NCBI GenBank assembly: GCA_000775715.1
Contig: JRWQ01000008.1
Location: 248,001-312,000, forward strand
Source: Vibrio tubiashii
GTDB lineage: Bacteria > Pseudomonadota > Gammaproteobacteria > Enterobacterales > Vibrionaceae
Direction: 5' to 3'
DNA length: 64,000 nt
Part shown: piece by piece, positions 1 through 8,635 of the stretch
Numbering within the stretch: the stretch's first letter is position 1
Layout: each line of letters starts with the position of its first letter
Program-made: the position numbers and the translations under genes
Notes under the pieces: model-generated
Database searches by the model: none
Seen by the model: only the letters and a program-made list of their open reading frames with translations
What the model was told of the DNA's origin: nothing

Positions 1-207
1 CAAAACGCGAATGACATGGTGACTCAAATTGCTTCCGCGTCTGAACAGCAAAGTACCGTAGCGGCGGAGATGAATGAAAGTGTCACTGGCATCCATTTGG
101 CCGCCAATGAAGTTCTGCAAGCCTCTCAATCTCTCGCAGAAGATAGCCAACTTATGGCGAATACCGCTGAAGAGCTCACAGCTCAACTGAAATATTTCAA
201 AGTTTAG
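1..207 (+). CDS. Methyl-accepting chemotaxis protein, C-terminal end (partial)
   Basis: This is the last 68 codons of a chemoreceptor whose 5' part lies outside the window. The frame is open from the first base and stops at 205-207. Residues such as IASASEQQSTVAAEMNESV are typical of the far C-terminal arm of the MCP signalling coiled coil, where heptads with Ala, Ser, Gln and Glu occur. Receptors of this family pass ligand information to CheW and CheA at the inner membrane. The sensing domain is not visible, so the ligand cannot be guessed. There is no CheR-docking pentapeptide at the C-terminus, which ends LKYFKV. A rho-independent terminator follows 20 bases later, so this is the last gene of its transcript. 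Confidence 0.9.
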   Translation, partial: QNANDMVTQIASASEQQSTVAAEMNESVTGIHLAANEVLQASQSLAEDSQLMANTAEELTAQLKYFKV

Positions 208-228
208 TCCCCATACATCCAAACGGAT

Positions 229-256
229 AAAACCCGCTTTCGCGGGTTTTATTTTT
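229..256 (+). terminator. Terminator of the chemoreceptor gene
   Basis: A nine-base-pair stem (AAAACCCGC pairing with GCGGGTTTT, four-base loop) is followed by ATTTTT. It lies 22 bases after the MCP stop codon. Confidence 0.9.
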
Positions 257-285
257 AAGTCTAATAGCAAGCTAGAAATGAATTA

Positions 286-477
286 TTATTTTGGTAAAAC
301 CTGCACTGACGTTAAGTTAGAGTCAAAGTCAAAATGGGCACATACCTTTATATTATCTTTCTCAAACACAACATCATCAAAATCGGTCATAGCGATTTTA
401 AAGCCATGCTGAGCGAACAGTGTCGTAACAGAAGTTCTTTTGCTGCTTTCAATCGCGGACTTAAACAGTGTTTCCAT
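286..477 (-). CDS. Small hypothetical protein, 63 aa
   Basis: This is a short acidic protein of unknown function. It has no signal peptide or membrane segment and reads like a small compact alpha/beta protein: an N-terminal helix followed by strands ending NLTSVQVLPK. The ATG at 477 is preceded by a purine-rich stretch (AAGGAAAGG, about nine bases upstream) that works as a ribosome binding site, which supports a real gene. It faces the chemoreceptor gene tail to tail and stands alone. I do not recognise the family. The overlapping forward frame (334-516) lacks comparable support. Confidence 0.6.
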   Translation of the reverse strand: METLFKSAIESSKRTSVTTLFAQHGFKIAMTDFDDVVFEKDNIKVCAHFDFDSNLTSVQVLPK

Positions 478-820
478 TATCGTTTACCTTTCCTTGGGGA
501 GGAGCCCTTAAGATAACTGACTAAATATATGAAATCAATAGCATATATATTTGGACGTTGTGATGATTATGAAAGGATTTATTTACTCATCGATAAAGGT
601 TATTCAAGGCTCAAGATATGTACATCACAACAATGCAACCATGGCTATTTTGTGAGCATCAGCCCATTACTGTAATTCGCGATCTATCTATACATTTCTT
701 GAATGTCACAGACATTTACAAAACTCTAAGATGCTTAGTGTGACCACATGCCAGTTTGAATAATTTTAGAAGGTCGCTAACCAGTGTGGGCTACTGCTAT
801 GTTTGAAACCTTCAGATATG
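478..820. other. Intergenic region, no gene seen
   Basis: This AT-rich stretch lies between the 63-residue gene and tRNA-Ser. I see no convincing gene. A 41-codon frame at 618-743 has no good ribosome binding site. A small palindrome, AATGTC-ACA-GACATT, lies at 702-716. The left end presumably carries the promoter of the 63-residue gene. Confidence 0.5.
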
Positions 821-845
821 AAAAAAGGCCTGATAAATCAGACCT
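821..845 (-). terminator. Terminator of tRNA-Ser
   Basis: On the minus strand GGTCTGA-TTTA-TCAGGCC (one G-T pair) is followed by a run of T. It lies about ten bases beyond the 3' CCA of the tRNA. Confidence 0.8.
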
Positions 846-854
846 CTTAGAATG

Positions 855-942
855 TGGCGGTGAGTGAGAGATTCGAACTCTCGATACGTTGCCGTATACA
901 CACTTTCCAGGCGTGCTCCTTCAGCCACTCGGACAACTCACC
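855..942 (-). tRNA. tRNA-Ser, anticodon GGA
   Basis: This is an 88-nucleotide type II tRNA with an encoded 3' CCA (855-857) and acceptor stem GGTGAGT. The anticodon loop CTGGAAA has GGA at 906-908 in a five-pair stem, so it reads UCC and UCU serine codons. A long variable arm (between the anticodon stem and the T arm) and the T-loop TTCGAAT are present, as expected for tRNA-Ser. It is transcribed alone and has its own terminator at 821-845. Confidence 0.95.
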
Positions 943-1087
943 GAATCAGATTGTGGTTAGTTTCGTAAACTAACGAGGCGCTAATTTAATGATTCTATTA
1001 GGTTAGGTCAAGCCAAATTCCTAAAAAAAGCGCGGCTACAGAGTTGTTTGGTTACTAACTAGCTAATTCGAGCGCGAAAGCGTCAAT

Positions 1088-1537
1088 TTAAGCTTTTTGG
1101 TAGTAGCCAGGAACACGGAACCACTTGCGGCACATATCTAGGAAGTAGCCATATAGAACACCCATGCCGCATGAAACTAGGGCGTTTGAAGCAACGGCAG
1201 TAACGATTTGGTCGGAAGAGGCACCGACAGTAAACAGAATTGCTGCATAAACTGGCGATTGAAAAAGGACATACGCTACCAAGTCAGAAATGTTCTTCAT
1301 TACCCCTGTATTAGATACACGAGCCCCCTGGCGAAGCATAAAGTCACGAAATAACCCATAAGGCCAAGCAATGGCGATGTTCACTGGAATAGAAAGTGTT
1401 CTTGAAGCTAAAGATTGCTCAAAGGTCATACCTGAAACAAAAACCTCGATGATCATTCCGGAAATGAAACAGAAAACTACCATTGCAAACGTATCAGCGG
1501 CGGCGTTACGAATGCAGAAAGGCCCACGAGAACTCAT
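1088..1537 (-). CDS. alaE: L-alanine exporter AlaE
   Basis: This 149-residue inner-membrane protein matches E. coli AlaE (YgaW) in length and in conserved blocks: ADTFAMVV near residue 15, [31 protein letters not shown] and YGYFLDMCR near the end. AlaE exports L-alanine and relieves toxic internal accumulation. There are about four membrane segments. The start at 1537 is chosen because GAGGT lies six bases upstream. A start ten codons earlier (1567) has no ribosome binding site and would add residues the family lacks. The gene stands alone. Confidence 0.92.
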   Translation of the reverse strand: MSSRGPFCIRNAAADTFAMVVFCFISGMIIEVFVSGMTFEQSLASRTLSIPVNIAIAWPYGLFRDFMLRQGARVSNTGVMKNISDLVAYVLFQSPVYAAILFTVGASSDQIVTAVASNALVSCGMGVLYGYFLDMCRKWFRVPGYYQKA

Positions 1538-1759
1538 TCTTACCTCAACATAAATAACCAGAAACAAACAAAGAACATAAAATTAAAAACCACACAAACA
1601 ACAACAATGCAGTTCATGTGACTATTAGAACACTATTTTATTAGTTTTAGATTCCAAAGTTATTTTAAAGAGGTAAATAAACTACCAAATTCAGATTAAA
1701 AACTAGATTTATACTCTACAAATCGTGACTTCGAACAAAAAACAGCCACTCAATGTAAT

Positions 1760-4198
1760 TTAATTACAGTAATCTTTAACTTGAACAGTCAGGAGATCCA
1801 ACGCTTCTTGTTGAGGCAGCACACCTTCTTTCAATCTCGATTCAATGACGAATAGGTTGTCCTCTAAAGTAGGTGTCTGTATACCTTTAAGCATTTGCTT
1901 TATCTGCTCAAACTTGTCTCTCGCCAATGGCAAATCTTGGTTTTCAATCGCCATAAACAACAGCATTAACGGCTCTTCTAGCTTATTAGAAACATCATAT
2001 GAACATACCGATTGCGTCAGTAGTTGAGGTTGGAATTGATAAAGCTTATCTGAGTATTTGAGTAGAGCATCGTCTAACTCTGTCTCGTCTATGGGCTTTG
2101 AGATGATATAGTCGACACCAGCGCCCATCATTCGCTCACGAGTTTCTTTAAACACGTCTGCAGTACAACCAAATATCAGTGTTTTAGACCGCTCACCCGC
2201 TAATGTTCGGATCGCAGTAGTGGCTTCGACACCATCCATGACTGGCATATGGTTATCCATTAGGATCAAGTCGAAGTCACTGCGAGCAACAGCTTCCACA
2301 CCTAATTCGCCGTTCTCAACACACTCACAAGTGAAACCTTTATTGGCCATGAAGGTATTGAGAATGATGGCATTGGTGCGGTTATCTTCAACGATTAGTA
2401 CACTGAGACCATTGTAATTTAGCTTGCGTAACTCTCGGTACTCCCCATAAGCCGGCTCAGTGATATCAGCTTTAATCTCAACTTCAAAGCTCGAACCTAT
2501 TCCGAGCTCACTTTTTACCGAGACCGCCCCCCCCATCAAATGACAAATCTGCTTCACAATCGCCAGACCTAACCCTGTACCACCAAAGCGACGCGTCGTA
2601 GAGGACTCAGCCTGTTCAAACGGTTTGAATACCTTATCTTGAGCTTCACGAGGGATGCCTATTCCAGTATCTCTGACACGAATCAATAGGTAGTTCTCGC
2701 CGTTTCGAATCTCTTCTTTAAAGTACACTTCAACATAACCACGCGAGGTAAATTTAACAGCGTTGTTAAGCAAGTTGAAAAGGATCTGTCTTAATCTAGC
2801 CTTGTCACACAGGTACCAACGTTCGTTTGGCACTTCAGAATAAACCTTAAACTGGAGGCCTTTCTCAGAGCAAAGCGTGTAGTAAACACTGTTAATGCTA
2901 CCGATAATTGAATCGAGTGGGAACGGAGAAAACTCAAGCTCTAAACGCCCTTGTTCTACTTTGGAAAAATCCAAAATCTCGTTCAGTAGAGTCATCATAT
3001 GCTCACCTGACTCATACAAGGTATTAAGATGCTTTCTCTGATCGGTAGTAAGGTTGGTTTTTAGCAAGATCTGTGCAGTTCCTAGCACGCCATTCATAGG
3101 GGTGCGAATCTCATGTGACAATGTAGCTAAGAACGCACTTTTCGCTTTGGTTGACGCCTGAGCTTTACCTTTCTCTTCCTCTAAGTAGACAGTTTTCTGA
3201 TTAAGAGAATCGATCAGGTATTTGATCTCATCTTGGCTAGAGTAATTAATATCAATCGCCCCTCCCTCTTTAGAATCGTCGAGGCTACGAGCAATCACGA
3301 CGATCGGCGAGATCAAAAAACGGTTGATCAGAAAATAGCCGAGCATGACGAAAGAGAGCAGGATTGGAACGATGACCGCTTCAACTTTAGACACCAGATC
3401 ATACACCTGCTCAGCGACTAAACGGTTAGAATTGACAACGTCCACGCTCCACTTAAAGTCACCAAAATCACTTTGGCTAATATAAATATCTTGGGCTAGC
3501 TGGAAGTTGTGCTCGGTAATCACATCGCCGTAACCATCACGCATAATCACACCCAAGTCGTACTCTTCAGCATGAATACGAACAAAATCGACCAAGGTTT
3601 CAAGTGAAATATCTATGGTCGCGACACCAGAAAAAACGCCATTAACATAGTAAGGTGATGAAGCCGTGATCATCTGAACATGAGTAAACGGATCGATATA
3701 GACTGGCGACCAAAATACGGTGCCTGCAGGTTTTTTGACGACAGAGGTATACCAAGATTCTTTGTCATAGCCCCCTGACTCTGGGTTATTCCATGAGAGA
3801 ACTCTATCCACCTTGCCATCACTGGCGCGATTAAAGAACAAACTCATGTATGGAGTACGAGGGTCAATAGAATATGGAACAGGCCACAGACCACCGCTAA
3901 CTACAACCCCTTCAACCAATGAAAACAGATTGGACAGTAAGACGACTTGGTGCTTCTGTGGTTCTTGATTACTACCAACACTCACCACAGCCTGCAAGAT
4001 GCCTAAAGAACTGTTGATCGGCTCCTCGATCTGAGCAGAGATAAGTTCGGTGCGTAAGTCTAAGTTTCTTTCAAGTTGATCACGAATAGGAGGCTCAACA
4101 ACCCAATAACTCACTGTACCAATTAGCGCAACGGCGACAGCTAAATAAATAGCTAGCGCAATAATACTTTTCCTTTTAAGTGACGAGCGAATTTCCAT
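1760..4198 (-). CDS. Hybrid sensor histidine kinase with periplasmic Cache-type sensor and receiver
   Basis: This is an 812-residue membrane kinase. Membrane helix 1 is about residues 12-34, followed by a periplasmic sensor of about 230 residues with Cache-like features (WSPVYIDPFTHVQMITAS near 163-180). Membrane helix 2 is about 272-296, followed by a linker, then the dimerisation domain with SHEIRTPMNG (phosphorylated His362). The ATPase domain has the N box LFNLLNNAVKF, DTGIGIP and GGTGLGLAI. A receiver occupies about 598-715, with acceptor Asp648 (LILMDNHMP) and Lys701. The last 100 or so residues contain no histidine, so they are not a working phosphotransfer domain. A separate Hpt protein is probably needed. 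The gene stands alone and the signal is unknown. Cache sensors usually bind small organic ligands. Confidence 0.9.
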   Translation of the reverse strand: MEIRSSLKRKSIIALAIYLAVAVALIGTVSYWVVEPPIRDQLERNLDLRTELISAQIEEPINSSLGILQAVVSVGSNQEPQKHQVVLLSNLFSLVEGVVVSGGLWPVPYSIDPRTPYMSLFFNRASDGKVDRVLSWNNPESGGYDKESWYTSVVKKPAGTVFWSPVYIDPFTHVQMITASSPYYVNGVFSGVATIDISLETLVDFVRIHAEEYDLGVIMRDGYGDVITEHNFQLAQDIYISQSDFGDFKWSVDVVNSNRLVAEQVYDLVSKVEAVIVPILLSFVMLGYFLINRFLISPIVVIARSLDDSKEGGAIDINYSSQDEIKYLIDSLNQKTVYLEEEKGKAQASTKAKSAFLATLSHEIRTPMNGVLGTAQILLKTNLTTDQRKHLNTLYESGEHMMTLLNEILDFSKVEQGRLELEFSPFPLDSIIGSINSVYYTLCSEKGLQFKVYSEVPNERWYLCDKARLRQILFNLLNNAVKFTSRGYVEVYFKEEIRNGENYLLIRVRDTGIGIPREAQDKVFKPFEQAESSTTRRFGGTGLGLAIVKQICHLMGGAVSVKSELGIGSSFEVEIKADITEPAYGEYRELRKLNYNGLSVLIVEDNRTNAIILNTFMANKGFTCECVENGELGVEAVARSDFDLILMDNHMPVMDGVEATTAIRTLAGERSKTLIFGCTADVFKETRERMMGAGVDYIISKPIDETELDDALLKYSDKLYQFQPQLLTQSVCSYDVSNKLEEPLMLLFMAIENQDLPLARDKFEQIKQMLKGIQTPTLEDNLFVIESRLKEGVLPQQEALDLLTVQVKDYCN

Positions 4199-4316
4199 AA
4201 ATCTTTGAATTTTGTCCGTTTGTTAAAAATTATAGCGAATATATCGAGGCAGCAACCTTTTTCTCGCTCCTGTTGACTGATACCATTGCCTAATCACAAC
4301 TTCTCAATTCAATTGG

Positions 4317-4898
4317 ATGTCTATTTTGACCCTAAAAGAACTTCTCGCTTTACCTGAGCTACAAGACAAACTGATCAGCGAAGCTAAGACGCACGGCTTT
4401 GTTACTGCAATGGCTGCGGCCCCTCACCAGCTTACGCCACATGAATGGTTACCCTTCCTTTGGGGTGGTGAAGAAGTTGCGCCTTTTAGCGATGGTGAGC
4501 AACTAGAAATTTACATTGAGCACATCATTGCGATATGGAATGAGTCGCGCCCTGCTTTGCTTGAAAATCGTTGGCAATGGCCCGAGGGTTGCGCAATTGA
4601 TGAAGAAGAGATTGTGACAGAGCAGACCCGTGATTTCTGTGAAGGCGTATTGCAAGGCTGGCAGCTTGCTAGAGATGATTGGGAAACCATCATGCCAGAA
4701 GAGAGTGAAGATAATGCCCTTCTTGGTGGCGTACTGCTATCGGTTAGTATGCTGTATGACCCAGAGACTTCTATCGCAACTCTTGCTGAACAAGGCATTG
4801 AGGGTTTAGAGCAGTTCGAAGAGATCTTCAACGCCATGCCAACCATGCTATGTGGCTTGACCATGCGTGGTGCAACACTTATCGATCAAGGTCAGTAA
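4317..4898 (+). CDS. UPF0149 (YgfB/YecA-like) family protein
   Basis: This is a 193-residue acidic, helical, cytoplasmic protein. It has typical UPF0149 blocks: HGFVTAMAAAPH near residue 25, EWLPFLWGG, the central FCEGVLQGWQLARDDW and a Met-rich C-terminus. The SEC-C zinc motif found at the end of E. coli YecA is absent here; the protein stops at IDQGQ. Family members have no settled biochemical role. The gene diverges from the sensor kinase gene and is closed by a strong terminator. The ribosome binding site before the ATG at 4317 is weak. Confidence 0.75.
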   Translation: MSILTLKELLALPELQDKLISEAKTHGFVTAMAAAPHQLTPHEWLPFLWGGEEVAPFSDGEQLEIYIEHIIAIWNESRPALLENRWQWPEGCAIDEEEIVTEQTRDFCEGVLQGWQLARDDWETIMPEESEDNALLGGVLLSVSMLYDPETSIATLAEQGIEGLEQFEEIFNAMPTMLCGLTMRGATLIDQGQ

Positions 4899-4933
4899 CG
4901 CCACTCACAACAAAACAAATCGAACTAAAAAGC

Positions 4934-4961
4934 AAAAATCGCAGCTGTCGCTGCGATTTTT
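4934..4961. terminator. Bidirectional terminator
   Basis: A perfect twelve-pair stem (AAAAATCGCAGC with GCTGCGATTTTT, four-base loop) lies between two convergent genes. It has T runs in both directions. Confidence 0.9.
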
Positions 4962-4971
4962 CATAGCTAGG

Positions 4972-5994
4972 TTACCAGTTGAATTGCTCAATTCGCTCAT
5001 CGGCGATATAAAATATCTTCGCCCCCGGCACTATCTCTCGGTTTAGTTCAGGGTTTAACTCAATGCCTTGACCATTATCTAAGGCAATCAGCGTCGCTTG
5101 ATAATCTCGCTTCATAAACTGAAATGCATCTTCAACTTTAATTGCTGCTAAATCAGTTGGATACTCAACGGAGTATTGTGTCATCCCTCTTGTCGAAGCC
5201 AACAACTCTTGATGCAAAGCACTCGAACCCGGATCAACCGCCGCTTTAGCAAGCATTTCCGCTCCCACTGCAGGAATACACTCGGCATTCGGGCAATGCT
5301 GGCTGAGAAGATTACTCAGAGCTTCGTCTTTAAAGTAAGCCAACAAATGCGCGTTTGGGTTAATATTGGCACTGTAAAGCGCTGCAGAGAGCGTGATATC
5401 GTCTTCAAGGTTATCAACGACAATACAGCTCGCTGTCTCAATTGCCGCTTTTTCCATTTCCTGCGAATCCGTATAGCTCGAAACCTTAACGAAGCCAATC
5501 TCACCAGGTAGCGGGTTCTCAATATCGGAACGGCTACAAAGAACGATTGGACGCTTGCCCTCTTCTTCATGCTGTAACATGCGAATTAAATGCATGGTAC
5601 GTTGACCATTCCAACCCAATAATACAATGTGATTTTCCACACCAACTCTCCGTTTACCTAATATCCCCGCACGCCAATACTCCACCATACCTGTCGCCAA
5701 TCGGCCAATTAATGCGGCAAACAACGACAAGCCTCCAGGAATGACGAACAATATCACAACCCACTTACCCATCGCAGTTTCTGGCGAGTGGTCACCATAG
5801 CCCACAGTCGAAGCAGTGACCATCAAAAAATAGATGAAGGTAGAAAAGTTATCGGTAAGCGAGTGCTCACCGCTGATACTCAGCAGAATCCATGATAATG
5901 CAACGTAAATTATGAGTAACAGGGCTAGATTTCGATTACTCAAATTGAACAAGTTCGAGTTCAACCATTTTCTAAATGTTAACCAAAGGGACAT
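4972..5994 (-). CDS. Potassium channel-like protein (two-helix pore plus RCK-type domain)
   Basis: This 340-residue inner-membrane protein has two transmembrane helices around a pore loop carrying the K+ selectivity filter TVGYGD. A cytoplasmic part of about 230 residues follows. It begins NHIVLLGWNGQRT, a Rossmann-type nucleotide-binding start as in RCK/TrkA-N domains, and continues with ENPLPGEIGFVK and SCIVVDNLEDD. The layout matches prokaryotic ligand-gated K+ channels, but the ligand is unknown. The start at 5994 is chosen because AAGGAG precedes it at good spacing. The longer frame to 6060 would run through the terminator of nadA. It is downstream of nadA but separated by that terminator, so it is probably transcribed from its own promoter. 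Confidence 0.85.
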   Translation of the reverse strand: MSLWLTFRKWLNSNLFNLSNRNLALLLIIYVALSWILLSISGEHSLTDNFSTFIYFLMVTASTVGYGDHSPETAMGKWVVILFVIPGGLSLFAALIGRLATGMVEYWRAGILGKRRVGVENHIVLLGWNGQRTMHLIRMLQHEEEGKRPIVLCSRSDIENPLPGEIGFVKVSSYTDSQEMEKAAIETASCIVVDNLEDDITLSAALYSANINPNAHLLAYFKDEALSNLLSQHCPNAECIPAVGAEMLAKAAVDPGSSALHQELLASTRGMTQYSVEYPTDLAAIKVEDAFQFMKRDYQATLIALDNGQGIELNPELNREIVPGAKIFYIADERIEQFNW

Positions 5995-6045
5995 AGTGCT
6001 CCTTAACGTATCCACTTGTTTATATTTAATCCCAAACGAAGATAC

Positions 6046-6070
6046 AAAAAAACCAGCCAATTAGGCTGGT
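6046..6070 (-). terminator. Terminator of nadA
   Basis: On the minus strand ACCAGCC-TAATT-GGCTGGT is followed by a run of T. It lies 26 bases after the nadA stop codon. Confidence 0.85.
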
Positions 6071-6095
6071 CTTGATATCTGTGACAAGTATCCGC

Positions 6096-7157
6096 TTAAG
6101 CGTTACCCTTCACCTGCAAGTTTAATTGCTCTGCAAAGTCTAGCATGCGATTTAGCGGAATCAGCGATTTAACACGAAGCTCTTCGTCAACGAAGATTTC
6201 ATGATCCTCACCACCATCACGCAAAGCCGCTTCAATCGCCTTCAAGCCGTTCATCGCCATCCACGGACAGTGCGCACAGCTACGACAAGTTGCACCCGCA
6301 CCTGCAGTTGGAGCTTCAATCAACTCTTTCTCTGGAACAAGCTGTTGCATCTTAAAGAAGATACCCTTGTCCGTCGCCACGATCATTTTCTGTTGTGGCA
6401 ACTCTTTCGCAGCTTTAATCAACTGGCTAGTTGAACCTACTGCATCCGCGAGTTCAACCACGCTCGCTGGTGATTCTGGGTGAACTAAAATAGCCGCATC
6501 AGGGTGCAAAGCTTTCATCTTACGCAGTGCATCTGCTGAAAACTCATCATGCACCACACACTCACCTTGCCAAAGCAGCATATCTGCGCCAGTTTGGTTG
6601 GCAATGTAGGAACCTAAGTGACGATCAGGGCCCCAAATAATCGGCTTGTCTTCCGCATCGAGATGCTCAACAATTTCAAGCGCAATACTTGACGTTACTA
6701 CCCAATCAGCGCGTGCTTTAACAGCGGCAGAAGTATTCGCATAAACCACGACCGTATGGTCTGGGTGCGCATCGCAAAATTCAGTAAATTTGTCTGCAGG
6801 ACAGCCTAAATCCAATGAACATTCAGCCTCTAGTGTTGGCATAAGAATGCGCTTCTCTGGCGTCAGGATCTTTGCGGATTCGCCCATAAAGCGTACACCA
6901 CCGATGATCAATGTGCTCGCAGGATGACGATTGCCGAACTTAGCCATTTCAAGAGAGTCACCAACAAAGCCGCCAGTCTCTTCAGCTAATGCCTGGATTT
7001 CAGGGTCAGTGTAATAGTGAGCAATCAATACCGCGTCTTTTTCTTTCAGCAGCACTTTGATATTGTCGATATGTGCTTGCTTTTCTGCGTTAGTGAGCGG
7101 AATTGGCTTAGGAGGAAATGGATAAACGGTGTTTATTGTATCTAATATGTGGCTCAT
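6096..7157 (-). CDS. nadA: Quinolinate synthase NadA
   Basis: This 353-residue cytoplasmic enzyme condenses iminoaspartate (from NadB) with dihydroxyacetone phosphate to give quinolinate in de novo NAD synthesis. It binds an oxygen-sensitive [4Fe-4S] cluster. Cysteines are seen in the three expected regions: [22 protein letters not shown] and [31 protein letters not shown] near residue 45 is the conserved first substrate loop. Length matches the E. coli enzyme (347). It lies downstream of cpoB, as in E. coli (pal-cpoB-nadA). Here a terminator at 7244-7270 and about 90 bases separate it from cpoB, suggesting its own promoter. Confidence 0.97.
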   Translation of the reverse strand: MSHILDTINTVYPFPPKPIPLTNAEKQAHIDNIKVLLKEKDAVLIAHYYTDPEIQALAEETGGFVGDSLEMAKFGNRHPASTLIIGGVRFMGESAKILTPEKRILMPTLEAECSLDLGCPADKFTEFCDAHPDHTVVVYANTSAAVKARADWVVTSSIALEIVEHLDAEDKPIIWGPDRHLGSYIANQTGADMLLWQGECVVHDEFSADALRKMKALHPDAAILVHPESPASVVELADAVGSTSQLIKAAKELPQQKMIVATDKGIFFKMQQLVPEKELIEAPTAGAGATCRSCAHCPWMAMNGLKAIEAALRDGGEDHEIFVDEELRVKSLIPLNRMLDFAEQLNLQVKGNA

Positions 7158-7243
7158 TGCTTCTGTGCTACGCTACTTCCAGTAATCCGAGTATTGTAAC
7201 CCTAACAACTAGCATGATTCCAGTTTCGCCACCAATCAAAACA

Positions 7244-7270
7244 AAAAAGGAGCGCCATGCACTCCTTTTT
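7244..7270. terminator. Terminator after cpoB
   Basis: AAAAAGGAG and CTCCTTTTT form a nine-pair stem with T runs on both strands. It lies 14 bases after the cpoB stop on the minus strand and closes the Tol-Pal operon. Confidence 0.8.
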
Positions 7271-7284
7271 ACCAGTATCACCCG

Positions 7285-8058
7285 CTATAGGCGTTCTTGT
7301 GCCAATTTAGCCGACGCACTATTTGGATATTCGCTCAACACCTGCTGGTAATATTTCTTAGCTTGCTCAGCGTTATTGTTACGCGCAGCAATGTCGCCAA
7401 GCTTCACCAGAGCGTCTGCTCGCTTATTCGACTCTTTATAGGCAATGACAGCGGCGAAACTCTTAACCGCCTCTTTATCTTGCTTCTTGGCAAAATAGAG
7501 TTGCCCTAACCAGTAGTGTGAATTGGGCGTAAAGGTTGATTCTGGATAATCCTTTTGAAACTGTTGGAACGCAGCGATTGCACCAGTGTAGTCACGTTTT
7601 TTAAGGATCAAATCAACCGAATTTTGATAAGCGGTCTGCTCATCAACATTAGAACTGAAGGTACCACTCGATGCGGTTTCTGCAGAGACTGCCTCTGGTA
7701 CATCTGTAGTAGCTATAGGAGCTTGAGTGCGAACTTTGTCTAACTCAATAAACAGCTCTCTCTGACGTTGCAGCATTTGCTGCATATCATAGGAGCTTTT
7801 TTCTAGTTGACCACGAAGTTCACTGATCTCTAAAGCCATCTCATCGAGTTGTTGCTGCATTTGCAACTGAACGCGATTACGGTTTTCCAATAGGCGCTCT
7901 AAGCGCTGAACATCAGTTTCGTTAGTACGAACCGACGATGAAGGAGTGGCATTACTGCTACCGCTTAGATCAGATACTGGAGCTGGTGCAGCGAGTACAC
8001 TACTCGCTGCACTTGCCAGTAACGTAAGCGTAACAACGCGCTTAAGGTTACTGAACAT
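7285..8058 (-). CDS. cpoB: Cell division coordinator CpoB
   Basis: This is a periplasmic protein of 257 residues. A signal peptide (about 1-24, ending SVLAAP) is followed by a trimerising coiled coil rich in Gln, Leu and Glu (about 45-95), a Ser/Thr/Ala linker, and a C-terminal TPR domain of about 120 residues (AYQNSVDLILKKRDYTGAI, YWLGQLYFAKKQ, AKKYYQQVLSEYPNS). CpoB links outer-membrane constriction by Tol-Pal with PBP1B peptidoglycan synthesis at the septum. The ATG at 8058 is preferred because GAGGA lies eight bases upstream. The TTG at 8073, directly after the pal stop, is less likely. It is the last gene of the operon. Confidence 0.94.
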   Translation of the reverse strand: MFSNLKRVVTLTLLASAASSVLAAPAPVSDLSGSSNATPSSSVRTNETDVQRLERLLENRNRVQLQMQQQLDEMALEISELRGQLEKSSYDMQQMLQRQRELFIELDKVRTQAPIATTDVPEAVSAETASSGTFSSNVDEQTAYQNSVDLILKKRDYTGAIAAFQQFQKDYPESTFTPNSHYWLGQLYFAKKQDKEAVKSFAAVIAYKESNKRADALVKLGDIAARNNNAEQAKKYYQQVLSEYPNSASAKLAQERL

Positions 8059-8073
8059 GAGGTGTGTCCTCAA

Positions 8074-8601
8074 TTAGTACACTAGAACAGCGCGGCGGTT
8101 CTTAGCGTATACATCTTCTGATTGACCTAGAAGAAGTGGCTTCTCTTCGCCGTAGCTCACTACGTCGATTTGATCAGCTTGCACACCTAGCGCTTGTAGG
8201 TATTTCGCTACAGCTTCTGCACGACGCTCACCTAGAGCGATGTTGTACTCTGGAGTACCGCGCTCATCAGCGTGACCTTCGATCTTAACTTTAAGCGCTG
8301 GATCTTTGGTTAGGTATGCGGCATGAGCTGCTAGCATCTCTTCGTAGTCGCCCGCGATAGTAGAGTTATCGAATGCGAAGTAAATAGTTTGAGTTTCGCG
8401 TAGCGCTTGCTCTTTTAGCTCTTGTTCTGTTAGCTGACCGTTCTCTGAAATTGGAGAAACTGCAGTGTTGTCAGTAGTCTGAACTTGGTTAGTCTCAGAA
8501 GAACCTGAAGCATTTGCTGCGTCATCACTTGAGCTACATGCTGTAACCGCTAGAACTGGTAGCGCAATTAGAAGCCCTTTAAGAACTTTGTTAAGTTGCA
8601 T
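8074..8601 (-). CDS. pal: Peptidoglycan-associated lipoprotein Pal
   Basis: This 175-residue outer-membrane lipoprotein has a signal sequence with lipobox VTAC (lipidated Cys22). A flexible Ser/Thr/Asn-rich linker follows, then a C-terminal OmpA-like peptidoglycan-binding domain. The domain has YFAFDNSTI, the conserved HADERGTPEYNIALGERRA and NRRAVLVY at the end. Pal binds meso-diaminopimelate in the wall and TolB in the periplasm, and so tethers the outer membrane. It lies between tolB (34 bases upstream) and cpoB in the usual order. Confidence 0.98.
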   Translation of the reverse strand: MQLNKVLKGLLIALPVLAVTACSSSDDAANASGSSETNQVQTTDNTAVSPISENGQLTEQELKEQALRETQTIYFAFDNSTIAGDYEEMLAAHAAYLTKDPALKVKIEGHADERGTPEYNIALGERRAEAVAKYLQALGVQADQIDVVSYGEEKPLLLGQSEDVYAKNRRAVLVY

Positions 8602-8635
8602 TGTTATTGTTTCCTTAGTTATTGATACTTACTTG

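Noticed and set aside
618..743. Possible 41-codon gene between the 63-residue gene and tRNA-Ser
   Set aside because: No clear ribosome binding site and nothing else supports it.
5995..6060. 22 extra N-terminal residues of the K+ channel protein
   Set aside because: They would be encoded across the terminator of nadA, and the inner ATG has AAGGAG before it.
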